Shown: positions 46,916-57,105, counted from the stretch's first letter. The stretch: DNA of 64,000 nucleotides from an uncultured Arenicella sp. (GCA_937974565.1 CALJWL010000001.1:23219-87218); one strand, 5' to 3'. Made by a program: numbers and translations. Notes: generated from the sequence alone by a model not told the origin.

Positions 46916-48193
46916 ATGTTTAACAAACGCACCACCATTGAAGCCATGGACCCTGAAATATGGGCCGCGATTCAAGATGAAAACACTCGTCAAGAAGAGC
47001 ATATTGAGCTAATCGCTTCTGAGAACTACGCTAGCCCAGCGGTAATGCAAGCGCAAGGCACCAAACTCACTAATAAGTACGCAGAAGGTTACCCGGGTAA
47101 ACGATATTATGGTGGCTGCGCTTACGTAGACATTGCTGAAGATTTAGCGATTGCTCGATTGAAAGAGTTATTCGGTGCGGATTATGCCAACGTGCAGCCT
47201 CACTCTGGTTCTTCAGCAAACATTGCCGTGTATCAGGCCGTGCTAAACCCTGGCGACACAGTATTGGGAATGAGCCTCGATCATGGTGGTCACTTGACTC
47301 ATGGAGCCAAAGTTAATTTTTCCGGGCGAATATACAATTCAGTTCAATACGGGTTAGTTGAAGAGACCGGCGAAATCGATTATGAACAAGTTGAAGCTCT
47401 TGCCCTAGAGCATAAACCAAAAATGATCGTGGCTGGGTTTAGTGCGTACTCTCGAATTGTTGATTGGCAGCGCTTTCGCGAGATTTCGGATAAAGTCGGT
47501 GCCGTTATGATGTGCGATATCGCGCACGTCGCCGGTTTGATTGCCGCCGGTTTGTACCCAAGCCCAATACAAATTGCCGATGTTTGTACTTCAACTACGC
47601 ATAAGACCTTACGTGGCCCGCGTGGCGGCATTATCATGTCTAAGAGTAATCCTGAGTTGGAAAAAGCGCTTAATTCACGTGTGTTTCCTGGGTCTCAGGG
47701 TGGTCCTTTGATGCACGTTATTGCGGCTAAGGCGGTGGCATTCAAAGAAGCGTTATCACCGGACTTTAAAGATTACCAACAAAAAGTTCTGGATAACTCT
47801 AGGGCCTTGCAAAAAGGCTTAGAGGCACGTGGTTATGGTACGGTTTCAGGAGGCACAGACAACCACCTTTGTTTGATTAGCCTGATTAAAAAAGGCATCA
47901 CTGGTAAGGCCGCCGAAGCGGCTCTAGGTGCAGCGAACATTACTGTAAACAAAAACAGCGTTCCGAGTGACCCTCAAAGCCCATTTGTGACCAGCGGAAT
48001 CCGTATCGGTACGCCGGCTATTACGACCCGTGGTTTTGGTTTGGCCGAAATGGAGACACTCGCAACTTGGATGGCCGACGTGATGGATTCAGTGACTGCC
48101 GAAGGCGCTTTTGATTCAGCCGTAACTGATCGAATAAAGTCTGAAGTGGTCGAGTTGTGCAGTCGCTTTCCGGTTTACGGCTACCGAGATTAA
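46916..48193 (+). CDS. glyA: Serine hydroxymethyltransferase
   Basis: 425 aa, normal size. N-terminal [20 protein letters not shown], the [14 protein letters not shown] loop and the PLP lysine in [15 protein letters not shown] identify it clearly. It converts serine and tetrahydrofolate to glycine and 5,10-methylene-THF. A GGAGAAA Shine-Dalgarno site precedes the ATG. Located between secF and nrdR with a 170 bp upstream gap where no glycine riboswitch was recognised. Confidence 0.98.
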   Translation: MFNKRTTIEAMDPEIWAAIQDENTRQEEHIELIASENYASPAVMQAQGTKLTNKYAEGYPGKRYYGGCAYVDIAEDLAIARLKELFGADYANVQPHSGSSANIAVYQAVLNPGDTVLGMSLDHGGHLTHGAKVNFSGRIYNSVQYGLVEETGEIDYEQVEALALEHKPKMIVAGFSAYSRIVDWQRFREISDKVGAVMMCDIAHVAGLIAAGLYPSPIQIADVCTSTTHKTLRGPRGGIIMSKSNPELEKALNSRVFPGSQGGPLMHVIAAKAVAFKEALSPDFKDYQQKVLDNSRALQKGLEARGYGTVSGGTDNHLCLISLIKKGITGKAAEAALGAANITVNKNSVPSDPQSPFVTSGIRIGTPAITTRGFGLAEMETLATWMADVMDSVTAEGAFDSAVTDRIKSEVVELCSRFPVYGYRD

Positions 48194-48240
48194 TAAGAGT
48201 GTCATTATTTATGAAACGGTATTCGAACTAAGTAAATCAA

Positions 48241-48765
48241 GTGCGCTGCCCATTTTGCCAAAATGAAGATACTCGTGTTATCGATTCCCGCTTAACGGAA
48301 GATCGTGATGCCGTTCGGCGGCGGCGCGCTTGTGAGGCTTGTGGTGAACGGTTTAGTACCATTGAGGAAGCCAGTTTAAAGCTTCCTTATATTGTCAAAT
48401 CAAACGGTGACCGCGAAAATTACGATGAAAGTAAGTTAGCCAGAGGCCTAGAGCGCGCATTAGAAAAAAGACCAGTTGATTCGCGAGAAATCGAAAATAT
48501 TTTACACCGCATTAAACGCAATTTACTTACTTGCGGCGAGCGCGAGGTCCCTTCCTTAACTCTGGGTGAGTTGGTGATGGACGAGTTGCGTGAGATCGAT
48601 CAAGTGGCGTACGTTCGGTTTGCCTCTGTGTATCGTTCATTTCAAGACGTTGATGCATTTAGTAGCGAAATAAGGCGCTTGCAAGAAGAAACGGTTCGTG
48701 GCCGTAGCGCCAAGCGGGCTAAAGCTCAGGCCGCAGTGAAAGGCAAACCCGTTAACTCTGATTAA
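48241..48765 (+). CDS. nrdR: Transcriptional repressor NrdR
   Basis: 174 aa starting at GTG (the protein begins MRCPFCQNEDTRVIDSR). It has the N-terminal zinc ribbon CPFC...CEACGERFST and the ATP-cone domain (PYIVKSNGDRENYDESKLARG and so on), with a basic C-terminal tail rich in Lys/Arg/Ala. NrdR represses ribonucleotide reductase genes in response to dATP/ATP. It leads into the riboflavin genes as in E. coli, though with 271 bp before ribD. Confidence 0.96.
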   Translation: MRCPFCQNEDTRVIDSRLTEDRDAVRRRRACEACGERFSTIEEASLKLPYIVKSNGDRENYDESKLARGLERALEKRPVDSREIENILHRIKRNLLTCGEREVPSLTLGELVMDELREIDQVAYVRFASVYRSFQDVDAFSSEIRRLQEETVRGRSAKRAKAQAAVKGKPVNSD

Positions 48766-49036
48766 GATTAAGTAACCGATAATAGACATACGATCGATCA
48801 AGCAGCTTAAGGTAGCCTTCAAAAGCCCGGCTAACCAACACGCTTGTAATCCCCAGTATTCACGCGCTGATATTCATATGGCGTTACACTACCAAGAAAG
48901 CGGTTTAAACCTAAAGCCATAACAAATACTCAATGGCCAGACACTTGAACTATTAAACGGTTGTTAAATTGTTTTCGGTATTGTCAGTAAAGTCATCTAA
49001 TTTTAACCCGTAACTTAGTTTATTTATATCGTAGAC

Positions 49037-50155
49037 ATGAACGATGAAGCAGTAATGAGGAAGGTTCTCGCGTTGGCTGAGAAAGGCGCCGCGACCACGC
49101 AACCTAACCCCAGAGTCGGGTGTATTATCGTGAATGACGGTGACGTGGTGGGCCAAGGCTATCATCAAGTTGCCGGTGACTTACACGCTGAGCGTGTCGC
49201 TCTGGCGGACGCCGGAGATCGCGCTCGTGGAGCAACAGCCTACGTAAACTTAGAACCTTGTTGCCATCAAGGCAGAACCCCACCATGCACAGACAGTTTG
49301 ATCAACGCCGGCGTAACCAAGGTGGTGGCCGCGATGAGCGATCCCAATCCACGGGTCGGAGGGTCGGGTTATGAACTGCTTGGCAACGCTGGAATTGAAG
49401 TGGTTGACGGTGTTTTGGAGCAAGAAGCCCGATGGTTAAACCGTGGCTTTGTTAGCCGAATGGTGCGTAAACAGCCTTGGGTTAAACTTAAATCAGCGGC
49501 CACGTTGGATGGGCGCACTGCGGCTTTTGACGGCAAGAGTAAATGGATTACGGGTGATGATGCGCGTGCGGATGTGCAAGCGATTCGCTCTGAGTGTGCC
49601 GCTGTTTTAACTGGAGTGGGAACCGTGCTTGCGGATGACCCGAATTTAAACGTCAGGTTGGGTGATGGCGAGGTTCGTCAGCCTATGCGAGTCGTGTTGG
49701 ATAGCAAACTTCAGACACCACTGGATTCAAGAATTATCGGTGATGATCAAAAATTGGTGATCTTCACTCTATCGCAAAATTTAGACAAGGTCGCGGCCCT
49801 TATTGAACAAGGTGCTGAGGTAATACAGTTACCAGAGACACCTTCAGGCCAATTAGATTTAACGGTAGTGTTACGAGAATTGGCGAAGTGGGAATGCAAC
49901 GAAGTGTTGGTTGAAGCTGGCCAAACTCTCAGTGGTGCTTTTGTGCAACAAGGGTTAGTCGATGAGCTGATTTTGTTTTACGCTGGTAGCTTAATTGGCG
50001 ATAGAGGCAAAAGCATGTTTCAGTTCGATCAGCCATTAGAGTTCGAAAAACGAGCTGAGTTTCAAATAGGCAAGGTTGGGATGATTGGTGACGACGTTCG
50101 AGTTGAGGCCGTTAATCAACTGAGCTTAAAGGCACTGTCCCAAATAGCAAAGTGA
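49037..50155 (+). CDS. ribD: Bifunctional riboflavin deaminase/reductase RibD
   Basis: 372 aa. N-terminal deaminase with the zinc motif HAERVALADAG and NLEPCCHQGRTPPCTDSLI (Cys ligands); C-terminal reductase (about 148-365) with LKSAATLDGRTAAFDGKSKW and TGVGTVLADDPNLNVR. It carries out steps 2 and 3 of riboflavin synthesis from the GTP cyclohydrolase II product. Followed 25 bp later by ribE. Confidence 0.96.
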   Translation: MNDEAVMRKVLALAEKGAATTQPNPRVGCIIVNDGDVVGQGYHQVAGDLHAERVALADAGDRARGATAYVNLEPCCHQGRTPPCTDSLINAGVTKVVAAMSDPNPRVGGSGYELLGNAGIEVVDGVLEQEARWLNRGFVSRMVRKQPWVKLKSAATLDGRTAAFDGKSKWITGDDARADVQAIRSECAAVLTGVGTVLADDPNLNVRLGDGEVRQPMRVVLDSKLQTPLDSRIIGDDQKLVIFTLSQNLDKVAALIEQGAEVIQLPETPSGQLDLTVVLRELAKWECNEVLVEAGQTLSGAFVQQGLVDELILFYAGSLIGDRGKSMFQFDQPLEFEKRAEFQIGKVGMIGDDVRVEAVNQLSLKALSQIAK

Positions 50156-50180
50156 AAATGTATCCTCAGGACCCCTTTTT

Positions 50181-50831
50181 ATGTTTACCGGAATTATTGA
50201 AACAATAGGCCAAGTTACGTCTGTTAAGAAAGTGGGCGGTGACGTCAGAGTCACGGTGTCTGCGCCAAATTACGTTGAGCGAGATGTGGCTCTAGGCGAC
50301 AGCATTGCGATCAACGGTGTGTGCTTAACCGTGGTCGAGCAAGTTGGTGATGAATTTGCCTTCGATGTCTCTGTGGAATCGATTAACCATACGCTGATCG
50401 GTGATTGGGTGCCTGGTTGCAAAGTTAACTTAGAGATGGCGCTTTTGCCGACCACTCGTTTAGGTGGGCATTTGGTCTCCGGTCATGTGGATGGTTTGGC
50501 TACATTAAAAAAGTTGACTAACGACGCAAGGTCGTGGCGAATGGTGTTTGAGGCACCGGCTGACCTTAAAAAATACATCGCCAAAAAAGGCTCCATTACT
50601 ATTAATGGCACCAGCCTGACGGTCAACTCGGTGAGCGATCATCTGTTTGACGTGAATGTGATTCCGCATACGTTTGAAGTCACCACATTGGGTGAGCTTA
50701 GGGTGGGCGATCATGTGCATATAGAAGTTGATTTGATTGCGCGTTATTTAGAAAGGTTATTGCTTAGTCAGCCTGAAAAAATGACAGGCGGTGTCACCGA
50801 GTCCTTTCTGTCGGAACATGGGTTTTCGTAA
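50181..50831 (+). CDS. ribE: Riboflavin synthase, alpha chain
   Basis: 216 aa built of two similar lumazine-binding barrels: MFTGIIETIGQV at the start, GVCLTVVEQVGDEFAFDVSVESI (first half), and GTSLTVNSVSDHLFDVNVIPHT (second half, same pattern). It dismutates two 6,7-dimethyl-8-ribityllumazine molecules to riboflavin. Same strand and close spacing with ribD. The name ribC is used for this gene in some species. Confidence 0.96.
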   Translation: MFTGIIETIGQVTSVKKVGGDVRVTVSAPNYVERDVALGDSIAINGVCLTVVEQVGDEFAFDVSVESINHTLIGDWVPGCKVNLEMALLPTTRLGGHLVSGHVDGLATLKKLTNDARSWRMVFEAPADLKKYIAKKGSITINGTSLTVNSVSDHLFDVNVIPHTFEVTTLGELRVGDHVHIEVDLIARYLERLLLSQPEKMTGGVTESFLSEHGFS

Positions 50832-50885
50832 TGACTTTATACCTATTTCCGATTTAAAAAAATTGATAATAAAAGAGGTCTTATT

Positions 50886-51278
50886 TTGTTGATAACACCC
50901 TTATTTGCGGCGTTGTTTGGATTCCTTTACGTTCTTTTATCCATTAATGTGGTGAAACATCGTTTTTCCAAAAAAATTTCAATAGGCACCAACGACGATA
51001 AAGCAACCGAGGTGGCCGTTAGAGTGCATGCCAATTTTATTGAATATGTGCCGTTTTGTCTGATTCTGTTCTATTTCCTTGAACTGCTGACCTTATCGAG
51101 TTCGTTGGTGTTTTTTTTGGGGAGCGTACTGTTGCTTGCTCGAATTCTGCACATTGTCGGCATGTTTAAACCAAAGGAGTTTTTGATATTCAGGCAAATA
51201 GGTGTGGTCGCTACCTTTGTCGTTATGCTGGCTGCATCGAGTGCTTTGGCTTTACGTTACATCCCGATCAGTGTCTAA
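50886..51278 (+). CDS. MAPEG family membrane protein
   Basis: 130 aa, four membrane helices, starting at TTG behind a GAGGT Shine-Dalgarno site. MAPEG features: a first helix LFAALFGFLYVLLSINVVKHR, the RVHANFIEYVPFCLILFYFLELL segment (the conserved ...R-x-H-x-N-x-x-E...P motif for glutathione binding, about residues 47-69), and a final helix with VMLAASSALAL. MAPEG proteins include membrane glutathione transferases; bacterial ones are mostly uncharacterised. It interrupts the usual ribE-ribBA adjacency, in the same direction. Confidence 0.88.
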   Translation: MLITPLFAALFGFLYVLLSINVVKHRFSKKISIGTNDDKATEVAVRVHANFIEYVPFCLILFYFLELLTLSSSLVFFLGSVLLLARILHIVGMFKPKEFLIFRQIGVVATFVVMLAASSALALRYIPISV

Positions 51279-51391
51279 TACCGCCATTCGAGCATTGGGC
51301 GATAACTGATGCTTATCGTTTTGTCGCAGTACTCTATTTATTTAAATCAATCGATATTTAACCCACTGACTAAGTCAATTTTGGTATTGAT

Positions 51392-52486
51392 ATGGCGCTG
51401 AGTAGCATAGAAGAAATTTTAGAAGATTACCGTAATGGCAAAATGGTCATCATTACCGACGATGAAGACCGTGAAAACGAAGGTGATCTGATGATGGCGG
51501 CCGATTGTGTTACCGCCGACGACATCAATTTTATGGCTCGTTATGGGCGTGGGCTGATCTGTCTTACATTAACCGAAGAGCGATGCTCGCAAATCGGCTT
51601 GCCATTAATGGTTGGTGATAACAACGGAGCCCGGTTTTCGACTAACTTTACCGTGTCTATTGAAGCTGCTGAAGGCGTGACTACGGGGATTTCGGCTGCT
51701 GACAGAGCGAAAACTATCCAAGCCGCGGTTGCCGATACGGCTAAGCCCTCAGATATTGTGATGCCAGGGCATATATTTCCGATTATGGCGCAGTCTGGTG
51801 GCGTATTGAGCCGAGCAGGCCATACCGAAGCCGGCATTGATTTTCCTCGTTTAGCAGGTCGAGATCCTTCAAGTGTGATTTGCGAAATTCTAAATGAAGA
51901 TGGCACCATGGCGCGCATGCCAGATTTGATTGAGTTCGCCAAGCAGCACAATCTTAAAATCTGCTCAATAGCCGAACTGATTCGATACCGCTTAGAAAAA
52001 GAGCCGACCGTCGTCCCAGTAAAAGACACGGTAATGAACACCGAAAAAGGCGACTTAAGAACAGTTGTTTTTAAAGACAATGAGCGTGATGAAACTCACG
52101 TAGCGTTGGTGTGCGGTGAGATTGATCAACATACCCCTGTGCCTGTGCGCATACACGTTGAGTCGGACTTCCTTAACGTGTTGAAAAACCTCAATAACCG
52201 CCGCACTTTTCCGGTGCAAGAGGCCGTCGACTATATTCTTGAACAAGGTTCGGGTATTGTGGTGATTCTGAGGTACACACAAAATGCCGAAGAAGTTGTA
52301 TTCGACGTTGAGCAAATTCAAAATAATAAGCGCCCCAGCAGTCAAGGCCACCTACGATTATTAGGTGCAGGCAGTCAAATACTATCAAATCTCGGTGCTG
52401 GAAAAATTAAAGTAATGGGCCGAGCCCGTAAAACCCATGGCCTGTCTGGCTTTGGAATCGAAATTGTTGAATACATAGAGAGTTAG
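51392..52486 (+). CDS. ribBA: 3,4-dihydroxy-2-butanone-4-phosphate synthase with degenerate GTP cyclohydrolase II half
   Basis: 364 aa. The N-terminal RibB domain (1-200) is complete: [18 protein letters not shown] (acidic loop), [28 protein letters not shown] and [26 protein letters not shown]. The C-terminal half is GCHII-like in length and framework ([26 protein letters not shown]) but lacks the zinc cysteines and the H-S-E-C-L-T-G-D and R-C-D-C-G motifs, so it probably does not hydrolyse GTP. This matches the 'RibB' annotated in many gammaproteobacteria; a separate ribA would be required elsewhere. No FMN (RFN) riboswitch was seen upstream. Confidence 0.92.
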   Translation: MALSSIEEILEDYRNGKMVIITDDEDRENEGDLMMAADCVTADDINFMARYGRGLICLTLTEERCSQIGLPLMVGDNNGARFSTNFTVSIEAAEGVTTGISAADRAKTIQAAVADTAKPSDIVMPGHIFPIMAQSGGVLSRAGHTEAGIDFPRLAGRDPSSVICEILNEDGTMARMPDLIEFAKQHNLKICSIAELIRYRLEKEPTVVPVKDTVMNTEKGDLRTVVFKDNERDETHVALVCGEIDQHTPVPVRIHVESDFLNVLKNLNNRRTFPVQEAVDYILEQGSGIVVILRYTQNAEEVVFDVEQIQNNKRPSSQGHLRLLGAGSQILSNLGAGKIKVMGRARKTHGLSGFGIEIVEYIES

Positions 52487-52567
52487 ACTTCTTTTTTGAA
52501 GGTTAGCTTTTGAAAACCAATTGTCAATAGACCCTAGTCAGTTAGGTAGAGACAGAGAATTAACGTT

Positions 52568-53035
52568 ATGAGTTACAAAACAATTTCCGGTGAATTGACC
52601 GGAGCAAACCAGAAGTTAGGCATTGTTTTAGGCCGTTTTAATAGCTTCATCGGTGAGGCATTATTGAGTGGTGCGACAGACGTTCTAGAGCGTCACGGTG
52701 TTTCGGCGACCGATATTTCAGTTGTTTATGTGCCAGGGGCTTTTGAAATTCCGCTTGCTGTGCAAAAAATGGCTAAGAGTGGCGACTATGATGGTGTGAT
52801 TGCACTTGGTGCCGTCATTCGTGGATCTACCCCACATTTTGATTACGTTGCAGGGGAATGCGCTAAAGGCTTAAATTCTGTGCAACTTGAAACCGGTTTG
52901 CCTATCGGGTTTGGTGTGTTGACGGTTGACTCAATAGAGCAAGCAATTGAACGCGCTGGAACCAAGGCTGGTAATAAGGGTGCAGAAGCGGCGATGACGG
53001 TGCTTGAGATGGTCAACCTCTTGCGTAAGATATAG
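52568..53035 (+). CDS. ribH: 6,7-dimethyl-8-ribityllumazine synthase
   Basis: 155 aa. Signature residues: [19 protein letters not shown] (about 19-37), [33 protein letters not shown] (substrate-binding; His of HFDYV), [17 protein letters not shown]. It condenses the RibD and RibB products. Ends 2 bp before nusB, so the two genes are probably co-translated. Confidence 0.97.
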   Translation: MSYKTISGELTGANQKLGIVLGRFNSFIGEALLSGATDVLERHGVSATDISVVYVPGAFEIPLAVQKMAKSGDYDGVIALGAVIRGSTPHFDYVAGECAKGLNSVQLETGLPIGFGVLTVDSIEQAIERAGTKAGNKGAEAAMTVLEMVNLLRKI

Positions 53036-53037
53036 TA

Positions 53038-53445
53038 ATGGCATCCAACAGACATAACGCTCGTAAAGCAGCCGTTCAAGCGCTATATCAATGGGATATT
53101 ACTCAGCAGCGTACCGACGAAATTGAGAGTCATTTTGAGCAAATTCACGACCTTCAAAATGTGGATCGTAAGTATTTGCGTGAAGTAATGCACAAAGTGC
53201 CCGATGCAACGGTGGAGCTTGAAGCATTAATTTCGCCATTTTTGGATCGTGAATTTAATGCGTTGGACCCCGTTGAGAGAGCGATATTACGGCTTGGGGC
53301 CTATGAACTTAAATTTAAAGCCGATGTGCCAACCAAAGTTGTGATTAATGAAATGATTGAGTTGGCTAAGGTGTTTGGTGCCGATCACAGTTATAAATTC
53401 GTCAATGGCGTGATGGATAAAATGGCTGCGTCGCTCAGGAAATAG
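53038..53445 (+). CDS. nusB: Transcription antitermination factor NusB
   Basis: 135 aa, all-helical. It begins with ASNRHNARKAAVQALYQWDI, the RNA-binding basic face, and has LDPVERAILRLGAYELKF and VVINEMIELAKVFGADHSYKFVNGV. It binds boxA RNA with NusE in rRNA antitermination. The ribH-nusB-thiL order is classic for gammaproteobacteria. Confidence 0.97.
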   Translation: MASNRHNARKAAVQALYQWDITQQRTDEIESHFEQIHDLQNVDRKYLREVMHKVPDATVELEALISPFLDREFNALDPVERAILRLGAYELKFKADVPTKVVINEMIELAKVFGADHSYKFVNGVMDKMAASLRK

Positions 53446-53500
53446 CCCATAAGGACGTGAGTTACGCAACTCATGCAGGCTGAGATAAGCGCAGGGTAAG

Positions 53501-54466
53501 ATGGCCGAATTTTCATTTATAGATCGCTATTGTTTCGGTCTTGGCTCCAAACACCCTGATACCATACTTTCTGTCGGTGATGACGCCGCCATTGTGTCGG
53601 TGCCAGAAGGGTTTGAGTTGGCCATCAGCGTGGACACCATGGTTGAAGGAACTCATTTCTTTAAGGGCTTAGCGCCTGAGTTACTTGCCCATAAAATTTT
53701 GGCCGTCAACCTGAGTGATATGGCGGCCATGGGAGCCAGACCAAAGTGGGCGACTGTGGCCATGTGCTTACCAGAATTGGATCAAGAGTGGTTTGGCGCG
53801 TTCTCAGACACTATGAATAAAGTGGCTAATCAATATGGGGTTCAAATCATCGGTGGTGATACCACGCAAGGCCCTAGAGTCTTGAGCCTGACTATCATGG
53901 GTTTATTACCCAAAGGAGCGGCAATGACTCGCAGTGGTGCCGAGGCTGGCGACAAATTGTATTGCTCAGGGAACATTGGTGATGCAGCACTGGCATTAAC
54001 TCGGCTGCAAGGCGAACAAACGCTAACCGACGATGTGTTTGACGCCGTGTTGTCTGTGTTGCATACACCCACACCTCAAGTTGCATTAGGGCAACGGCTA
54101 CTCGGTTATGCTTCAGCCTGTTTGGATTTGTCGGACGGTTTGATTGGCGACTCCACGCATATTGCTAAACTCAGTGATGTGAGCATTGAGATCGACGTAG
54201 AGAAACTACCGCTCTCAGATGCTTACAGGCGTTATTTATCTCAAGGTGGACTTGCCCGTTATGCCATTACCGGTGGTGACGACTATCAACTGTTATTTAC
54301 CGCCAACCAAGAAAAAGAAGCAGCCTTGAAGGCTATTTCTAAAGACCTTGGTGTGAAAATTACAGAAATCGGTCGTGTCGTTTCACGCGCTGATAAAGAT
54401 GTGGTACTGCTGGAAGAAGGCAACCCTATTGATATAGAATTCAAGGCATATCAACACTTTACGTAG
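53501..54466 (+). CDS. thiL: Thiamine-monophosphate kinase
   Basis: 321 aa. Phosphate and Mg2+ motifs: SVGDDAAIVSVPEG (about 25-38), SVDTMVEGTHFFKG (46-59), NLSDMAAMGARPKWA (74-88), GGDTTQGPRVLSLTIMG, GNIGDAALALT, and DLSDGLIGDSTHIA. It phosphorylates TMP to the cofactor thiamine diphosphate. 55 bp from nusB and 28 bp to pgpA. Confidence 0.96.
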   Translation: MAEFSFIDRYCFGLGSKHPDTILSVGDDAAIVSVPEGFELAISVDTMVEGTHFFKGLAPELLAHKILAVNLSDMAAMGARPKWATVAMCLPELDQEWFGAFSDTMNKVANQYGVQIIGGDTTQGPRVLSLTIMGLLPKGAAMTRSGAEAGDKLYCSGNIGDAALALTRLQGEQTLTDDVFDAVLSVLHTPTPQVALGQRLLGYASACLDLSDGLIGDSTHIAKLSDVSIEIDVEKLPLSDAYRRYLSQGGLARYAITGGDDYQLLFTANQEKEAALKAISKDLGVKITEIGRVVSRADKDVVLLEEGNPIDIEFKAYQHFT

Positions 54467-54494
54467 GACTGATTACGTCCTTTATAGGAACCTA

Positions 54495-55004
54495 TTGGTG
54501 CAGAAAAATTTCAAACTCTCTAACCCTATTCATTTTTTGGCATTGGGTTTTGGCTCAGGGTTAATCAAGCCGGCTCCTGGAACATGGGGCACGTTGATTG
54601 CTATTCCGGTGTACTTAGGGCTCTTGTTGCTCGTTCCGCCGAGTAGTATTTATTACCTAATTACAATCCTTGTTAGCTTTACGGTCGGTGTTTATATTTG
54701 TGGCAAGGCCGCCAAAGACGTTGGTGTACACGATCATGGTGCCATCGTGTGGGACGAGATTGTTGGTTATTTGGTGACCATGACATTCTTTGTACCAACG
54801 TTGACTAATCTGGCGCTTGGGTTTGTTCTTTTTAGGTTGTTTGATATTCTAAAACCGTGGCCAATTAAACTGCTGGATAAGCACGTACATGGCGGATTTG
54901 GCATTATGGTCGATGATTTATTAGCCGGCGTCTTTGCTTGGCTATGCCTGTTTGCGATCACTCAACAGTTTGGCTTGAGCGGGGTAGAAATAGTTTTATG
55001 GTGA
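54495..55004 (+). CDS. pgpA: Phosphatidylglycerophosphatase A
   Basis: 169 aa; starts at TTG or the next-codon GTG behind TAGGAA, with no ATG in place. PgpA features: FGSGLIKPAPGTWGTLIAIP (about 16-35), several membrane helices, and the catalytic acidic pair in VWDEIVGYLVTM and GFGIMVDDLLAGVFAW. It removes phosphate from phosphatidylglycerol phosphate in phospholipid synthesis. Follows thiL as usual. Confidence 0.95.
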   Translation: MVQKNFKLSNPIHFLALGFGSGLIKPAPGTWGTLIAIPVYLGLLLLVPPSSIYYLITILVSFTVGVYICGKAAKDVGVHDHGAIVWDEIVGYLVTMTFFVPTLTNLALGFVLFRLFDILKPWPIKLLDKHVHGGFGIMVDDLLAGVFAWLCLFAITQQFGLSGVEIVLW

Positions 55005-55050
55005 TTATTTTAGGTTGTTACAATGTTTTCTTAGCGTTGATGCTTAGCGC

Positions 55051-55608
55051 ATGAATCTGAGTATTCGCCACGGTCGAGTTAAGCAGGCAATATGGGTTGA
55101 ATCGCCGAATTGTGATGACTGTGATGACGGTTTTAAGCCTGAAGCACTGATTATCCATTGCATTAGTTTGCCACCCGGTGAGTACGGGGGAGGGCACATA
55201 GCGCAATTTTTCCAAAATACATTACCCGTGGAAAAACACGCCTATTTTTCCGAGATATCTCACCTAACGGTTTCGTCTCACTTTTTGATTGAGCGAGATG
55301 GGCGCTTAGTGCAATTTGTTTCCACTGATAAGAGAGCATGGCACGCTGGTGAATCGTTTTGCTTGCAAAAGCCCAAAGCTAATAACTTTGCAATTGGCAT
55401 TGAGTTAGAGGGTCTTGATTCTGACCCGAAAGGGTTTACTTGCCTTCAATATCAAAGACTTGCTGAACTAACTCAATGTTTAATACAGCATTATTCACTC
55501 ATCACTTCGAAAAATATTTTCGCACACAGTGACATCGCACCAGGTAGAAAGCTGGACCCTGGCCCATTTTTTGATTGGGTTAGATATCTGAAGATGCTGG
55601 CGAATTAG
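55051..55608 (+). CDS. ampD: 1,6-anhydro-N-acetylmuramyl-L-alanine amidase AmpD
   Basis: 185 aa, no signal peptide, as for cytosolic AmpD. Zinc amidase motifs: IIHCISLPPGEYGGGHI (first His, residues about 31-47), SSHFLIERDGRLVQFV, and HSDIAPGRKLDPGPFFDW (second His and Asp ligand, near 150-170). It trims recycled muropeptides and, where AmpC/AmpR exist, keeps beta-lactamase induction low. No ampE or ampC neighbours are seen. Confidence 0.93.
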   Translation: MNLSIRHGRVKQAIWVESPNCDDCDDGFKPEALIIHCISLPPGEYGGGHIAQFFQNTLPVEKHAYFSEISHLTVSSHFLIERDGRLVQFVSTDKRAWHAGESFCLQKPKANNFAIGIELEGLDSDPKGFTCLQYQRLAELTQCLIQHYSLITSKNIFAHSDIAPGRKLDPGPFFDWVRYLKMLAN

Positions 55609-55746
55609 GTGACGTTTTTAGCGTCTGGTAAGCGCTTTTTCAACACCTTGTCTATCTGGATATATGCCTTCGTTTATTGCTAAACTAAGGATTCGAGAAG
55701 TTCAGGAGCGGTTCTTGATCTGTTCTTAAACAAAGAGGTTTCAAAC

Positions 55747-57030
55747 ATGTCATCTAAACAAAATCGCGTGGCTGTTATTGCCGGCCTACGAACTCCATTT
55801 TTAAAGATTGCCACAGGCTTTAGAACCGTGCCTTCACGTGTTCTTTCGTCTTATTTGGTTTCTGAGCTAGTTGCGCAATCAGGCGTCGATAAATCAGCGG
55901 TGGAAAAATTAGTTTTTGGCCAAGTGGTCATGTCACCAGACGCGCCTAACCTTGCCAGAGAGGTTGTCATGGGGTCGAGCTTGCCGGTCACCACTGATGC
56001 GTACAGCGTCTCAAGAGCGTGTGCCAGTAGCTATCAGTCGGCCGTGGATATTGCCATGAGCATCAGCTCTGGACAGATTTCGATAGGGATTGCAGGCGGC
56101 TGTGATGTGATGTCTCAACCGCCAATCAGTTTTAATAAAAGGATGACTGAAGCCATGGTAAAAATGAGCTACCACAAAGGTTCAAAATTGGCGGCTTTTA
56201 AAGGCATTAAATTCAGCGACCTAATGCCAACTCAGCCTGCTATTAAAGAGCCATCGTCTGATTTAACCATGGGGCAGGCGGCGGAAAAGATGGCCAAAGA
56301 GAACGGCATTTCGCGTGAAGACCAAGACGCATTGGCACACCGTTCTCATTGTAATGCGGCTAACGCGTGGGAACAGGGCTGGTTTTCCGAGCAAGTAATG
56401 AGCGTGGTGATGCAGCCAGATTATCAACCGATAGAGAAAGACAATATTTATCGTGCTAACTCAGAATTAGAAAAGTACGCAACGCTTAAACCTGTTTTTG
56501 ATAGAAAAAATGGTACGGTGACGGCCGCCACCAGTTCCCCATTAACTGATGGTGCCTCGGCCGTTTTATTGATGAACGAAAGTCAGGCCTTAGCCTTAGG
56601 CTTAATCCCTCTTGGCTATATCAAGAGTTACGCGTTTGCTGCCATTGACCCCAATTGGCAGATGCTCATGGGCCCCTCGTTTGCCACGCCTAAAGCATTG
56701 GATTCAGCAGGCCTAAAATTGACCGATATTGACCTGATTGATATGCACGAGGCTTTTGCGGCTCAAGTCTTGTCAAACACTCAAGCCTTTGCCTCTAAGG
56801 CTTTTGCTAACGAGCGCTTAAATAGAACCGAGGCGATTGGTGAAATTGATTTTGATAAACTGAATGTCAGTGGCAGTTCAATTTCCTTAGGCCATCCGTT
56901 TGCGGCAACTGGCACGCGTCAATTAACGCAAATGCTGTACGACCTTAAGCGCACAGGTAAGCAGCATGGCCTGATTACCGCTTGTGCCGCTGGTGGCTTA
57001 GGCGCAGCGATGGTACTAGAGGCGGCTTAG
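55747..57030 (+). CDS. fadI: 3-ketoacyl-CoA thiolase, FadI type
   Basis: 427 aa. Thiolase landmarks: nucleophilic Cys in VSRACASSYQSAVDIAM (about 89-105), GGCDVMSQ, DLIDMHEAFAAQVL (His region), GHPFAATGTRQL (second-site His) and CAAGGLGAAMVLEA at the C terminus (catalytic Cys). The length (over 400 aa) and sequence style fit FadI of the FadIJ pair rather than FadA. It cleaves 3-ketoacyl-CoA in the last step of beta-oxidation. fadJ follows 75 bp later. Confidence 0.93.
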   Translation: MSSKQNRVAVIAGLRTPFLKIATGFRTVPSRVLSSYLVSELVAQSGVDKSAVEKLVFGQVVMSPDAPNLAREVVMGSSLPVTTDAYSVSRACASSYQSAVDIAMSISSGQISIGIAGGCDVMSQPPISFNKRMTEAMVKMSYHKGSKLAAFKGIKFSDLMPTQPAIKEPSSDLTMGQAAEKMAKENGISREDQDALAHRSHCNAANAWEQGWFSEQVMSVVMQPDYQPIEKDNIYRANSELEKYATLKPVFDRKNGTVTAATSSPLTDGASAVLLMNESQALALGLIPLGYIKSYAFAAIDPNWQMLMGPSFATPKALDSAGLKLTDIDLIDMHEAFAAQVLSNTQAFASKAFANERLNRTEAIGEIDFDKLNVSGSSISLGHPFAATGTRQLTQMLYDLKRTGKQHGLITACAAGGLGAAMVLEAA

Positions 57031-57105
57031 CTTTTTTGTGTCTCGGCCTTTTAACAGTGTAAACAATAATCGATTTATCAAGCGGCAGTAGAGAAGAGTG
57101 TAAAT

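Noticed and set aside
50832..51391. Possible FMN (RFN) riboswitch before ribBA
   Set aside because: The spacer before ribBA is only about 110 bases and none of the conserved RFN blocks could be found there or before the MAPEG gene.
51541..52080. A 179-codon minus-strand frame inside ribBA
   Set aside because: Fully antisense to a conserved domain; composition follows the antisense of RibB codons.
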